A DNA stretch of 63,814 nt from Burkholderiales bacterium (GTDB lineage Bacteria > Pseudomonadota > Gammaproteobacteria > Burkholderiales > Usitatibacteraceae). The notes beneath the pieces are model-generated. The model was given only the letters and a program-made list of their open reading frames with translations. It had not been told where the DNA came from and searched no databases. Shown here one piece after another: positions 16,249-23,817 of the stretch. The translations under genes and the position numbers were made by a program. Numbering within the stretch: the first letter of the stretch is position 1; every line of letters begins with the position of its first letter. Location: the NCBI GenBank assembly GCA_026125445.1, contig JAHCLE010000003.1, positions 1-63,814 of the forward strand, written 5' to 3'.

Positions 16249-17685
16249 TCAGAACCGGTAGCGAATGCCCAGCGCGAGGCCCTGCGGGTCGGCACCAACG
16301 CCGGCCGCCGGGGCGCCCGAGACGCCGAAGTTGTACGCGGCCGCCTCCTCGTTCCTGATCTGGGTCCAGAACGCGTACAGCCAGGTATTCGGGTCCAAGT
16401 CGAAGACGTAGCCGAGCGCCCATTGCTCGGCGCCCATTCCGCTGGTGGAGCAGGCGGCGCCCGTGGCGAGGCTGCAACTTCCCTGGTCGGCCTTGCTGTA
16501 GCTCAGGATCGCGTGATGCCTTCCGATGCGGTGGTTGACGGAACCCACCCAGGCGTCGCGCTCGAACTTGCGCGCGGCGCCGGTGCTCGTCGTGTACCTG
16601 AGGTTCTCCCACACCAGGAGCAGCTCCGTGGTGGAGAGGATGCGGTAGCCGAGGCCGAGCTTGTTGGCACTGTCCTTCGAGCTCGCACCGGGGGGCGGAA
16701 CGAACAAGGTGCCCGTCGAGCCCGTTCCGGGCACGAACGTCAGCAGCGAATTCAGCCCGAACACGTCTTCGCGCTCCTCGTACGCGTAGGCCGCGAACCA
16801 CGGGCCCTTCTCGTACCTGGCTTGTGCCGAAATCACCGTCGGATTGATCCCGCCCGCGGCCTTCTGTTCGTTCATCCCGTAGGCGATTTCTCCGGAGAAG
16901 CCGGAAAGGACGGGACTGCGGTAGATGACCACGTTGTTCAGGCGCGCGTCGAAGCCGGCATTCTGCTGCTGGGAACCCGCGGCGTTGCCGCCCACGGTCG
17001 AGCCGGCGACGGCATTCACGCTGGTTACGTTGAACCCGGGACTGCCGAGGATCCCCTTCTGCGTCGCGATGCCGGTGGCGAAGAACGGATCCTTGCCCTG
17101 GACGCTTCGCTTGTACGGGCTGTCGATGTTGCCTCCATAGAGCAACGTGCCGTAGCTCCCCTCGAGACCGATGAAGGTGTCGCGCCCGGCCAGGGTGCCC
17201 GCGCCGCCGTCCGAGCTGAAGCCGGATTCGACCTGGAAGACGGCGCTCAGGCCGCGGGTGATTTCGCGTTTGCCGCGGATGCCGAAGTTCGAGGAGTTGG
17301 AGCGCAGCACGGACCGCGATGCCGAGTTCGTGGGCGTGAGCCCGGGCGCTCCCACCAGGCTGTTGAGCGCGCTGGAGCTTGCGGTGGCGCCCGTGCGCTC
17401 CACCGTGCCGGCGTCGGCGTTGAGCGTGCCATAGAGCGTTACCGTGGCGCCCAGGACCGTGGTGCTGAGTCCCGGCATGCTCGCGGACGGTTGTGGCGAC
17501 GTGGCGGGAGCCGCCGTTGGCGGTCGCCGCTGAGCGTCTCGAAGTTCTCGAATCTCCTTCTTCAGTGCCTCGATCTCGGATCGCAGGCTTTGCAGGTCGT
17601 CAGCGGCAAGGGCGAGCGATGGTCCGAAAGCGGCCATCGCGCCAATGACCGCGGCGCACACGCGATTCACGGCAGGTCTCTTCAT
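16249..17685 (-). CDS. Gram-negative general porin (OmpC/Omp32-like)
   Basis: 478 residues with GGGAGGACC before ATG. A signal peptide ends SLALA; then comes a short coiled-coil segment (DLQSLRSEIEALKKEIRELRD), unusual for beta-type porins, and a Pro/Ala linker. The beta-barrel begins with VTLYGTLNADAG and includes the porin hallmark SNFGIRGKREITRGLSAVFQ and GRDTFIGLEGSYGTLLYGG; it ends in the C-terminal RYRF needed for Bam recognition. The coiled coil may trimerise or reach the peptidoglycan. The gene lies between the two intact DPVGHM proteins, all on the minus strand. Confidence 0.9.
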   Translation of the reverse strand: MKRPAVNRVCAAVIGAMAAFGPSLALAADDLQSLRSEIEALKKEIRELRDAQRRPPTAAPATSPQPSASMPGLSTTVLGATVTLYGTLNADAGTVERTGATASSSALNSLVGAPGLTPTNSASRSVLRSNSSNFGIRGKREITRGLSAVFQVESGFSSDGGAGTLAGRDTFIGLEGSYGTLLYGGNIDSPYKRSVQGKDPFFATGIATQKGILGSPGFNVTSVNAVAGSTVGGNAAGSQQQNAGFDARLNNVVIYRSPVLSGFSGEIAYGMNEQKAAGGINPTVISAQARYEKGPWFAAYAYEEREDVFGLNSLLTFVPGTGSTGTLFVPPPGASSKDSANKLGLGYRILSTTELLLVWENLRYTTSTGAARKFERDAWVGSVNHRIGRHHAILSYSKADQGSCSLATGAACSTSGMGAEQWALGYVFDLDPNTWLYAFWTQIRNEEAAAYNFGVSGAPAAGVGADPQGLALGIRYRF

Positions 17686-17803
17686 GGTCCTCCCAGTCGT
17701 AATTGACGCCGCGAGCGGCAAATGCCGCGATTGACCACGGCACCTTTCATCTTGCGAACGGAAACATGACGGACCGGAAGCAATCGCGTTACAAATGCGT
17801 TGG

Positions 17804-17815
17804 CCTTGCGCAAGG
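17804..17815. repeat. 12-base perfect palindrome upstream of the porin
   Basis: CCTTGCGCAAGG lies between copy 2 of the DPVGHM family and the porin start; a TTACAA element (17789-17794) is 10 bases away. It could be a short terminator for the upstream gene or an operator of the porin. Confidence 0.3.
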
Positions 17816-17829
17816 TGCGCGTGAGGGGC

Positions 17830-18213
17830 TCAGCCTCCCCCGGACAGGGCGAGCGCCTTTCTCTCCTGCTCTGTAAGGGGCCGCGTGTCCGCGAGTCGCT
17901 CCATGTGCCCCACTGGATCGTCGACGTGAACCAGGCGCCCGTTCTCGTAGCGGTATTCCATCGGGCGCAGTTGCCAGCCCACCTCCTCGCCCAAGAACAC
18001 GTACTGGCGTTCCGGAGACAGGTCACCGGGCTTCAGCGCCTTCGCGTCCGCGTCCGCGACGCGGCGGGTGGCGGAGCCGTCATCGGTAATGATGATGCGC
18101 GTACCGGCTTCGTCGTTCGTGGTGATCCAGACGATGTCCGCCATCGACGCGAGCGGCGAGCCGAGACCGACGGCGAATGCTACAAGAGACGTGAAAGGTT
18201 TGCGGATTGTCAT
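17830..18213 (-). CDS. Small periplasmic protein of unknown family (copy 2 of the DPVGHM family)
   Basis: 127 residues, starting at MTIRKP with GCAGGAGG 5 bases upstream; the longer in-frame start at 18234 would place residues before the signal peptide. Signal peptide (FTSLVAFAVGLGSPLASMA), DIVWITTNDEAGTRI, acidic linker, GDLSPERQYVFLGEEVGWQL, LVHVDDPVGHMERLADTRPL and TEQERKALALS. It is paralogous to 15586-15969 and to the remnant at 11826. No known domain is recognised. It is transcribed toward the porin and divergently from the second CopK. Confidence 0.8.
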   Translation of the reverse strand: MTIRKPFTSLVAFAVGLGSPLASMADIVWITTNDEAGTRIIITDDGSATRRVADADAKALKPGDLSPERQYVFLGEEVGWQLRPMEYRYENGRLVHVDDPVGHMERLADTRPLTEQERKALALSGGG

Positions 18214-18673
18214 GTCAACCTCCTGCGTGGTCACGCCGCGATGGGGCGGGAACCGGCGACGGCCGGTTCAGCTGCGACTGTATGAGCGCAGTGCTGACCA
18301 GAGGGACACTTCGCGATTACAAGTCCGTCCCGGGAATGGCAGAATCGTTCGCGGACTGGCGCGCGGCCAAATGGCGTCGAGTTGTCCGCAGGATGCGGAA
18401 TGACGCCGGAACATTACGAGAAAGCAATCGTGGCGACAGCCGGAGGCGCGCGAGCTTTCGCGCCGGATCATGGTGCAGGAATCGAAATCCGTGCGCCACG
18501 GATGTGCACCGATGGTGATGTTGCCAAGGGGCTTCCGCCTTGGATGCCGCTGGATGAAGTGTGGCGCGGCTCTTGCTTCTGTCGACGAAGGGCCGTACGG
18601 CATGGAACCAGCGTGGATGGAAGATCCCTCATGCCGATTTCTATGTGATGAAACCTGGAGAAAGGAAACGACA
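18214..18673. other. 460-base intergenic region between DPVGHM copy 2 and copK copy 2
   Basis: The two flanking genes diverge, so promoters for both should lie here. It contains one TTACAA (18317-18322), the element also seen near cusR and before the porin. A short plus-strand frame from 18400 (MTPEHYEKAIVATAGG) runs to 18648, but has no recognisable homology or ribosome-binding site; it could be a gene relic. The base composition is somewhat less GC-rich than the surroundings. Confidence 0.5.
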
Positions 18674-19015
18674 ATGAAACAAGTTGGCGGGATTCTGGTC
18701 ATGGTGGCATTGGGTCTCGGACTGGAGACCAGCGCAATGGCGCAGGGACGTCACGACGAGAAGCCGCACGGAATGCCCGCGGCCGCCGCGACTCCTGCGC
18801 AGCCGATCGACGGGGCGATCCCGCTCAAGGACGGCGGCCAGCTCGTGGTCAGGAAGGACGGAACCTCCTATCACGTCGACTCGGGCGGCAAGCGCGTGCG
18901 CATGCGGGACGACGTGATTATGGAGGGTGCCGACGGCGCGAAATACATGATGAAGAACGATGCGATCTGGAAGACGATCACCGAGAAGGGAACGCTGCAT
19001 CCCTCGCATCAGTAG
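18674..19015 (+). CDS. CopK-family periplasmic copper-binding protein (copy 2)
   Basis: 113 residues with AAAGGAAA 12 bases before ATG. A signal peptide (QVGGILVMVALGLGLETSAMA) and a His/Met-containing spacer (RHDEKPHGMP) precede the CopK core: PLKDGGQLVVRKDGTSYHV, KRVRMRDDVIMEGADG, YMMKNDAIWKTI. The pattern matches copy 1 (2810-3118) domain for domain, with the additional His-containing spacer. CopK binds Cu(I) cooperatively with Cu(II) in the periplasm. Confidence 0.78.
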   Translation: MKQVGGILVMVALGLGLETSAMAQGRHDEKPHGMPAAAATPAQPIDGAIPLKDGGQLVVRKDGTSYHVDSGGKRVRMRDDVIMEGADGAKYMMKNDAIWKTITEKGTLHPSHQ

Positions 19016-19317
19016 GAAAGTCTCCGCCTCGGCCACGCGCCCGGGCGGCATCGACAGATCGATGCAGGCGCGCGGCGGATTCTCCCGCCGGCGCGTAACC
19101 CTCGCCTTCGGCAACTTCGATTGCGATCGAGGATGACATCGCCGTAATCTTCCAGAAAGCCATCGTTCAGGTTCCTGCAAGGAACACGTCGAATATCCAC
19201 GAACTAACGCGTCGACTTGTCGAAGATCAATAAGCGACGGCTGATGCTCCGCATCATCGAGGCCGTTCACTCCGGGACGTACTCGGAGACGGTTGCGGGA
19301 TTCGAAAGGAGATAGAC
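19016..19317. other. 302-base intergenic region upstream of the Met-rich secreted protein
   Basis: No supported gene. GCGTCGACTTGTCGA (19209-19223) matches, at 14 of 15 bases and in reverse orientation, a site upstream of CusF copy 2 (12103-12117). AAAGGAG lies before the ATG at 19318. The promoter of the secreted-protein/MCO operon must be here. Confidence 0.4.
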
Positions 19318-20370
19318 ATGAAGAAATTCTGTGCCATCGCTTTGATGGCCTTCGCCGCGAGCGAGGCTTCCGGGCAAATGATGGGCGCCGCGCTGTCGAC
19401 GACCAACTACTTCCCGATGGTCGACGGCGCGCATTACGAGTACATCCATTCCGGGGGACCGTGGTCCTCGAGTTCGATGACCGTGCGTGGCGGACAGTCG
19501 TGGGCGGGGCAGGTCGGGCTCTACGCGATGCACTTCACCTACACGTGCAACTCCGGCGCGAGCTGCGCCCCGGATGCGACCGACTTCTACGGCATGGGAC
19601 CCGACGGCGCGCACTACTACGGCGGCACCGGCTTCGATCCGGCCGGCATGCGCTATTCGATGATGACGCTCACCAACCCGGAGTGGGTGCTGCGAAACCC
19701 CGCCTATCCGGGAACGATGATGGCAGGCGGCGGCTACGCCAACGCGGGCATGTGGACGGCCAGCGTCCAGGGAGCGGGCAGCATGATGGGCGCCCAGGGC
19801 TACATGAGCAGCTACTTCGCGCAGGGCCTCGAGACGGTGGTGACGCCCGCCGGCACGTTCGCGAACTGCCTGCACGTGCGCGAGCAGCGCGGCTCCGGCA
19901 TCGTGCGCGACGTCTGGTACGCGAAGGACGTCGGCATCGTCATGGTGGACGACGGCACGCAGGTCATGCGGCTCGCCGGCTACTCGATCCCAGGGACGGC
20001 CTCGGCAGCGGCGGGCGGCCTGCCGTTCATGCCCTTCGACGGGCTCTGGTGGAATCCGGACGAATCGGGAACGGGATACGGGCTGCAGGTCCAGCGCGAC
20101 GTGATGGTCATGACGATGTTCAGCTACACCCCGGCGGGCGAGCCGGTCTGGTACTACGCGCCCGGGCGCCTCACGGGCAATGGCACGGGCGTGACGGTGA
20201 CGGGATCGCTCGAGCGCTACAGCGGCGGGCAGTGCGCCTCGTGCGGCTACATGCGGCCGCACGTCGCGGCGAGCGACGGCGCGTTCACTATCGTCTTCAC
20301 CTCGCCCACCTCGGCGACGATCCGGCTGCCCGGCGGGCGAACGGCGAGGATCGAGCCGATGACCTGGTAG
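19318..20370 (+). CDS. Secreted Met-rich protein with C-terminal NPxESGxG module
   Basis: 350 residues. A signal peptide ends at EASGQ. Residues 20-225 resemble periplasmic proteins with a TPAGTFANCLHV...VRDVWYAKDVGIV pattern (seen in DUF3108-like folds) and are rich in Met clusters: QMMG, SMMTL, TMMAGG, SMMGAQGYM. The end (about 241-345) carries the GLWWNPDESGTGYGLQVQ module widespread in betaproteobacterial secreted proteins, plus CASCGYM. Met clusters and the CASC pair suggest copper binding, an inference. It lies 19 bases before a multicopper oxidase and is probably its operon partner. Confidence 0.75.
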   Translation: MKKFCAIALMAFAASEASGQMMGAALSTTNYFPMVDGAHYEYIHSGGPWSSSSMTVRGGQSWAGQVGLYAMHFTYTCNSGASCAPDATDFYGMGPDGAHYYGGTGFDPAGMRYSMMTLTNPEWVLRNPAYPGTMMAGGGYANAGMWTASVQGAGSMMGAQGYMSSYFAQGLETVVTPAGTFANCLHVREQRGSGIVRDVWYAKDVGIVMVDDGTQVMRLAGYSIPGTASAAAGGLPFMPFDGLWWNPDESGTGYGLQVQRDVMVMTMFSYTPAGEPVWYYAPGRLTGNGTGVTVTGSLERYSGGQCASCGYMRPHVAASDGAFTIVFTSPTSATIRLPGGRTARIEPMTW

Positions 20371-20389
20371 GCGGAGCGGAGAGCTCGCC

Positions 20390-21874
20390 ATGAAGCGCCG
20401 CGAATTCCTCGGCATGGCCGTGGCGGGCGCGGGCTCGATCCTGCCCGGCTGCGGCGGTGGCGGGGGCGGGTCGGCCGGCATGCCGATGGTGGGCAGCCCC
20501 ATCGCGTCGGGCGGCGCGGCGCTCACGCAAGGCCTGCCGCTCAAGTCGCTCGCGACGCTGGCGAACGCGGCCCCGGAGTCGGGAAGATTCGCGGCCTCGC
20601 TCGTCGCGGCGCCGGCGGGCCTCTCGCTCCTGGAGGGGCGGACCACGTCGCTGTGGCTCTACAACGGGCTGCTGCCCGGCCCCGTCGTCGACGTGCGCGA
20701 AGGCGACCGCGTGCGCATCGCCGTGGAGAACCGCCTGCCGCTGGACACGACGGTGCACTGGCACGGGCTGCCCGTTCCCGCCGACCAGGATGGCAGTCCC
20801 CTGGATCCGGTGCGGCCCGGGAGCACGCGCGTCTACGAGTTCGACCTGCCCTCGGGCACGGCCGGCACCTACTGGTACCACCCGCACGCGCACCAGACCA
20901 CGGCGCAGCAGGTGTCGATGGGGCTAGCCGCACCGTTCATCGTGCGCGCGGGCGACGATCCGCTGGCCCACCTCCCGGAAGTGACGATGCTGGTGACGGG
21001 GATTCGCCTCGACGCCAACGGCCAGGTGTCGCCGGGCACGGCGATGGACTTCACGGTGGGGCGCCAGGGCGAGCAGCTGCTGGTGAACGGCGGCAGGCTT
21101 CCGGTGCACAGCGTGCGTCCGGGGTCCACGCAGCGCTGGCGCATCCTCAACGCGACAAGCGCCCGCTACCTGCGGCTCGCCCTCGACGGCCACGCGTTCA
21201 CGCTGGTGGGCACCGACGGCGGCCTCCTCGGCGCGCCGGTGGGGCCGCTCTCCGAGGTCCTCGTCGCGCCCGCGCAGCGCGTGGAGATCGTCGTCACGGC
21301 GAGCGCCACGCCCGGCGCGCGCTTCACGCTGCGCGCGCAGCGCCACGCCATCGACACGATGGGCATGGGCAGCTATGCGGCGGAGGACCTGCTCACGCTG
21401 GCGACCACGGCCGAGTCCCCGGTTGCGCCGCTCGTCATTCCCGCCGCACTTCGGCCCGTGGCGAGCCTCGGCCCGGCGGTGGCGCGAAAGCGCGTGACGC
21501 TCACGCAATCGGGGATGGGCATGATGGCAGGAGCGGGAAGCTTCCTCATCGACGGACGCCCCTTCGACATGAACCGCGTCGACTACGTCTCCACGGTGGG
21601 CGACGTGGAGGACTGGGAGATCGTTAACCAGACGATGATGGACCATCCCATCCACATCCACGGCACGCAGTTCCAGCTCCTGAGCCGGGGCTCGGGCTCA
21701 TTCGCGACGCCGGCCCCCTACGCCGCGTGGATCGACACCGTGGACGTTCCCTCGGGGACTGCCGCGACCATCCGCATGCGCCAGGACATGCCCGGAAAAC
21801 GCATGGTCCACTGCCACATCCTGGAGCACGAGGACGAGGGGATGATGGCGGTGCTGGAGGTGCGTCCACGGTAA
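20390..21874 (+). CDS. Multicopper oxidase (CueO/CotA-like), lipoprotein or Tat signal
   Basis: 494 residues starting MKRREFLGMAVAGAGSILPGC: it has both an RR motif and a lipobox-like Cys21 followed by Gly-rich linker, so a Tat lipoprotein is likely. Copper ligands are complete: HWHG (123-126), HPHAH (164-168), HPIHIHGTQF and HCHILEHEDEGMM near the C-terminus. The order and spacing match three-domain laccase-type oxidases such as CueO. A Met-rich insert (SGMGMMAGAG) lies before the last domain. Expected role: oxidation of Cu(I) to Cu(II) in the periplasm. It differs clearly from the oxidase at 7252. Confidence 0.92.
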   Translation: MKRREFLGMAVAGAGSILPGCGGGGGGSAGMPMVGSPIASGGAALTQGLPLKSLATLANAAPESGRFAASLVAAPAGLSLLEGRTTSLWLYNGLLPGPVVDVREGDRVRIAVENRLPLDTTVHWHGLPVPADQDGSPLDPVRPGSTRVYEFDLPSGTAGTYWYHPHAHQTTAQQVSMGLAAPFIVRAGDDPLAHLPEVTMLVTGIRLDANGQVSPGTAMDFTVGRQGEQLLVNGGRLPVHSVRPGSTQRWRILNATSARYLRLALDGHAFTLVGTDGGLLGAPVGPLSEVLVAPAQRVEIVVTASATPGARFTLRAQRHAIDTMGMGSYAAEDLLTLATTAESPVAPLVIPAALRPVASLGPAVARKRVTLTQSGMGMMAGAGSFLIDGRPFDMNRVDYVSTVGDVEDWEIVNQTMMDHPIHIHGTQFQLLSRGSGSFATPAPYAAWIDTVDVPSGTAATIRMRQDMPGKRMVHCHILEHEDEGMMAVLEVRPR

Positions 21875-21886
21875 AATGGGGCCCCC

Positions 21887-22492
21887 ATGGCCTCCCGAAA
21901 GCCCCGCGCGGTGGAGTTCTTCGGCGCCCAGTTCGAGCGCCAGATCGCCGCCCACGACTACCGACTGAACCCCTTCGAGGAGCGGGCCCTGCCGTATCTT
22001 TCCGGCAAGGTCCTCGACCTCGGCTGCGGGCTGGGCAACCTCGCGCTCGCCGCCGCCGCGCGCGGCGCCCACGTCACGGCCTTCGACGCCTGCGAGAATG
22101 CGGTGGAGGACCTCGCCGAGCGCGCGCTCGCCTCCGGGCTGGACGTCTGGGTGAGGACCGTGGACCTGAAGGGCTGGCGGCCCGAGGAGACGTACGACGC
22201 GGTCAACTGCATCGGGCTCCTCATGTTCTTCGCGCGCGAGGAGGCCCTCGCGGGCCTCGTGGCGGTGCGAGACGCGGTGAGGCCGGGCGGCGTGGCGGTG
22301 GTGAACGCGATGATCGCCGGCTCGACCTTCCTCGCGATGTTCGATCCCGACGAGCACTACCTCTTCGAGCCGGAGGAGATCGCGGCGCCGTTCGAGGGCT
22401 GGGAAGTCCTGCACGACAGCGTCGAGGATTTCCCGGCGCCCGGCGACAAGGTCAAGCGCTTCCGAACCTTCATCGCCCGCCGTCCCGGCTGA
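21887..22492 (+). CDS. Class I SAM-dependent methyltransferase (TehB-like)
   Basis: 201 residues, with motif I VLDLGCGLGNLALAAAARG, acidic VTAFDACENAV, and post-motif region VRPGGVAVVNAMI, giving a complete but compact methyltransferase fold. Its N-terminal QIAAHDYRLNPFEERALPYL segment resembles TehB/Methyltransf_25-type proteins, which can methylate metalloid oxyanions; the substrate here is not known. It begins 12 bases after the oxidase stop, so it may be the last gene of the copper unit, and is convergent with the enoyl-CoA hydratase. Confidence 0.82.
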   Translation: MASRKPRAVEFFGAQFERQIAAHDYRLNPFEERALPYLSGKVLDLGCGLGNLALAAAARGAHVTAFDACENAVEDLAERALASGLDVWVRTVDLKGWRPEETYDAVNCIGLLMFFAREEALAGLVAVRDAVRPGGVAVVNAMIAGSTFLAMFDPDEHYLFEPEEIAAPFEGWEVLHDSVEDFPAPGDKVKRFRTFIARRPG

Positions 22493-22498
22493 GCCGAT

Positions 22499-23200
22499 CT
22501 ACTTGCGCAGCCCCTGTCGGTAGGTCTCGATGCGCGAGACGAGCCCCGGCCGCGACGCCGAGCGGTCCAGGCTCGCGAGGTCTTCCGCGCGGTGGTCGGG
22601 GCGAGTGGCCTCCCGGATCAGCGCGAGCGTGGCGCGGTCGGCGACCGGCGGCGCGCAGCGCGCGGCAAGCCACGCCTCGACGTCGCCTTCCACAAGATCG
22701 GTGGCCAGCCCCGCGGCCAGCGCTCCCGACGCATCGACCGTCGCGCCCTCCGAGACGAGCGGGCGCGCGCGGTCCCAGCCGATGAGCTCCACCAGCCGGC
22801 GCGTGCCCAGCACGATGCCGAACGCGGAGCCGGGGAAGCGAAGCGTCGCATCGCCCGTGCACGCGCGGATGTCGCAGGAGGCGAAGAGATCCGCTCCCGC
22901 GCCCCACGCGCGCCCCGTGGCCACCGCCACCGTGCGCACCGGCGCGTGCCATACCGACTGCAGCAGCTTCTCGAGGGCGACGAAGCGGTCGCGCAGCGAC
23001 GCGTCCGTTTCGGAGCCGAGGTCCGAGAGGTCGAAGCCGGTGCAGAAGTGCCGGCCCCGCCCCCGGATCACGAGCGTGTGCACGGAAGGGTCGGCGATTG
23101 CCGCGGCGACGGCGGCGGACAGCGCTTCCACCGCCGCGGCCGAGAAGGCGTTGCCCTTCTCCGGCCGGTCCATCCACGCGGTGGCGACTCCCCCGCTCAT
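22499..23200 (-). CDS. Enoyl-CoA hydratase/isomerase family protein
   Basis: 233 residues of crotonase fold: DRPEKGNAFSAAAVEAL near the start, the first oxyanion-hole strand VIRGRGRHFCTGFDLSDL and the second VAVATGRAWGAGADLFASCD. The catalytic glutamate pair of enoyl-CoA hydratase is not obvious (AFGIVLGTRRLVE), so an isomerase or other crotonase chemistry is possible. The start overlaps the stop of the cysteine-dioxygenase-like gene (ATGA), and that gene in turn overlaps the CoA-transferase, making a three-gene operon for activation and turnover of a carboxylic acid. Confidence 0.87.
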   Translation of the reverse strand: MSGGVATAWMDRPEKGNAFSAAAVEALSAAVAAAIADPSVHTLVIRGRGRHFCTGFDLSDLGSETDASLRDRFVALEKLLQSVWHAPVRTVAVATGRAWGAGADLFASCDIRACTGDATLRFPGSAFGIVLGTRRLVELIGWDRARPLVSEGATVDASGALAAGLATDLVEGDVEAWLAARCAPPVADRATLALIREATRPDHRAEDLASLDRSASRPGLVSRIETYRQGLRK

Positions 23201-23817
23201 GCGATCCCGGCGCGGACGACCGCCGAGCGGTCCCACAGGTTCGGCACGGTGGCCAGCGAATAGCCGGAGACGAAGTCCTTCACCGCGCCGGTGGACGCGT
23301 CGAAGACGTGCCGGCGCACCGCCCCGATGTTGGCGCCGTAGACGTGGATGCTCACCGAAGGCGCGTCGGCTAGCGCGTTGGCCACCGTGTGGATGTCGCC
23401 CACGGTCGGCGAGACGGCCTCGATCTCGCCCGGTTTCAGCACCTGCTCCTCGCCCACCGCTTGCACCGTGCCGTCGGCGGCGCGCTCGTAGCGCCGGCAG
23501 CGCTCCGCGCCGCGCATCATCCCCACGAGCCCCCACACGGTGTGGTCGTGCACGGGAGTCTTCTGCCCCGGCCCCCACACGAAGCTCACCACGCAGAAGC
23601 GCTCCAGCGGGTCGCAGTGCAGCAGGTACTGGCGGTAGAACTGGGGATCGGGCCGGGCGCATTCCTCGGGAAGCCAGGCGTCGTTGGCGATGAGTCGCGC
23701 GAGCAGCGGTCTTGCGCCGGCGAGGAGGGCCGCCTCGTCATCGGTGCGCTCCACGAGGCGCGTCATGGCCTTCACGAATTCGCGCAGCGGCGCGATGCGG
23801 TCGGTGTCGTTCGTCAT
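23197..23817 (-). CDS. Cysteine-dioxygenase-like cupin protein
   Basis: 206 residues. A helical N-terminus is followed by a cupin barrel with the metal ligands of the thiol dioxygenase family: TPVHDHTVWGLVGMMRG (two His and a possible third-side-chain contact) and GDIHTVANA (third His). The family uses Fe(II) and O2 to oxidise thiols such as cysteine or 3-mercaptopropionate. It is translationally coupled to the crotonase downstream and starts inside the CoA-transferase stop. This suggests a pathway for a sulfur-containing acid, for instance via a sulfinopropionyl-CoA type intermediate; that is an inference. Confidence 0.82.
   Translation of the reverse strand: MTNDTDRIAPLREFVKAMTRLVERTDDEAALLAGARPLLARLIANDAWLPEECARPDPQFYRQYLLHCDPLERFCVVSFVWGPGQKTPVHDHTVWGLVGMMRGAERCRRYERAADGTVQAVGEEQVLKPGEIEAVSPTVGDIHTVANALADAPSVSIHVYGANIGAVRRHVFDASTGAVKDFVSGYSLATVPNLWDRSAVVRAGIA

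Noticed and set aside
18400..18648. Short plus-strand frame MTPEHYEKAIVATAGG... between DPVGHM copy 2 and copK-2
   Set aside because: No ribosome-binding site, no recognisable family and an arginine-rich end; at most a relic, so it is mentioned only under the intergenic entry.
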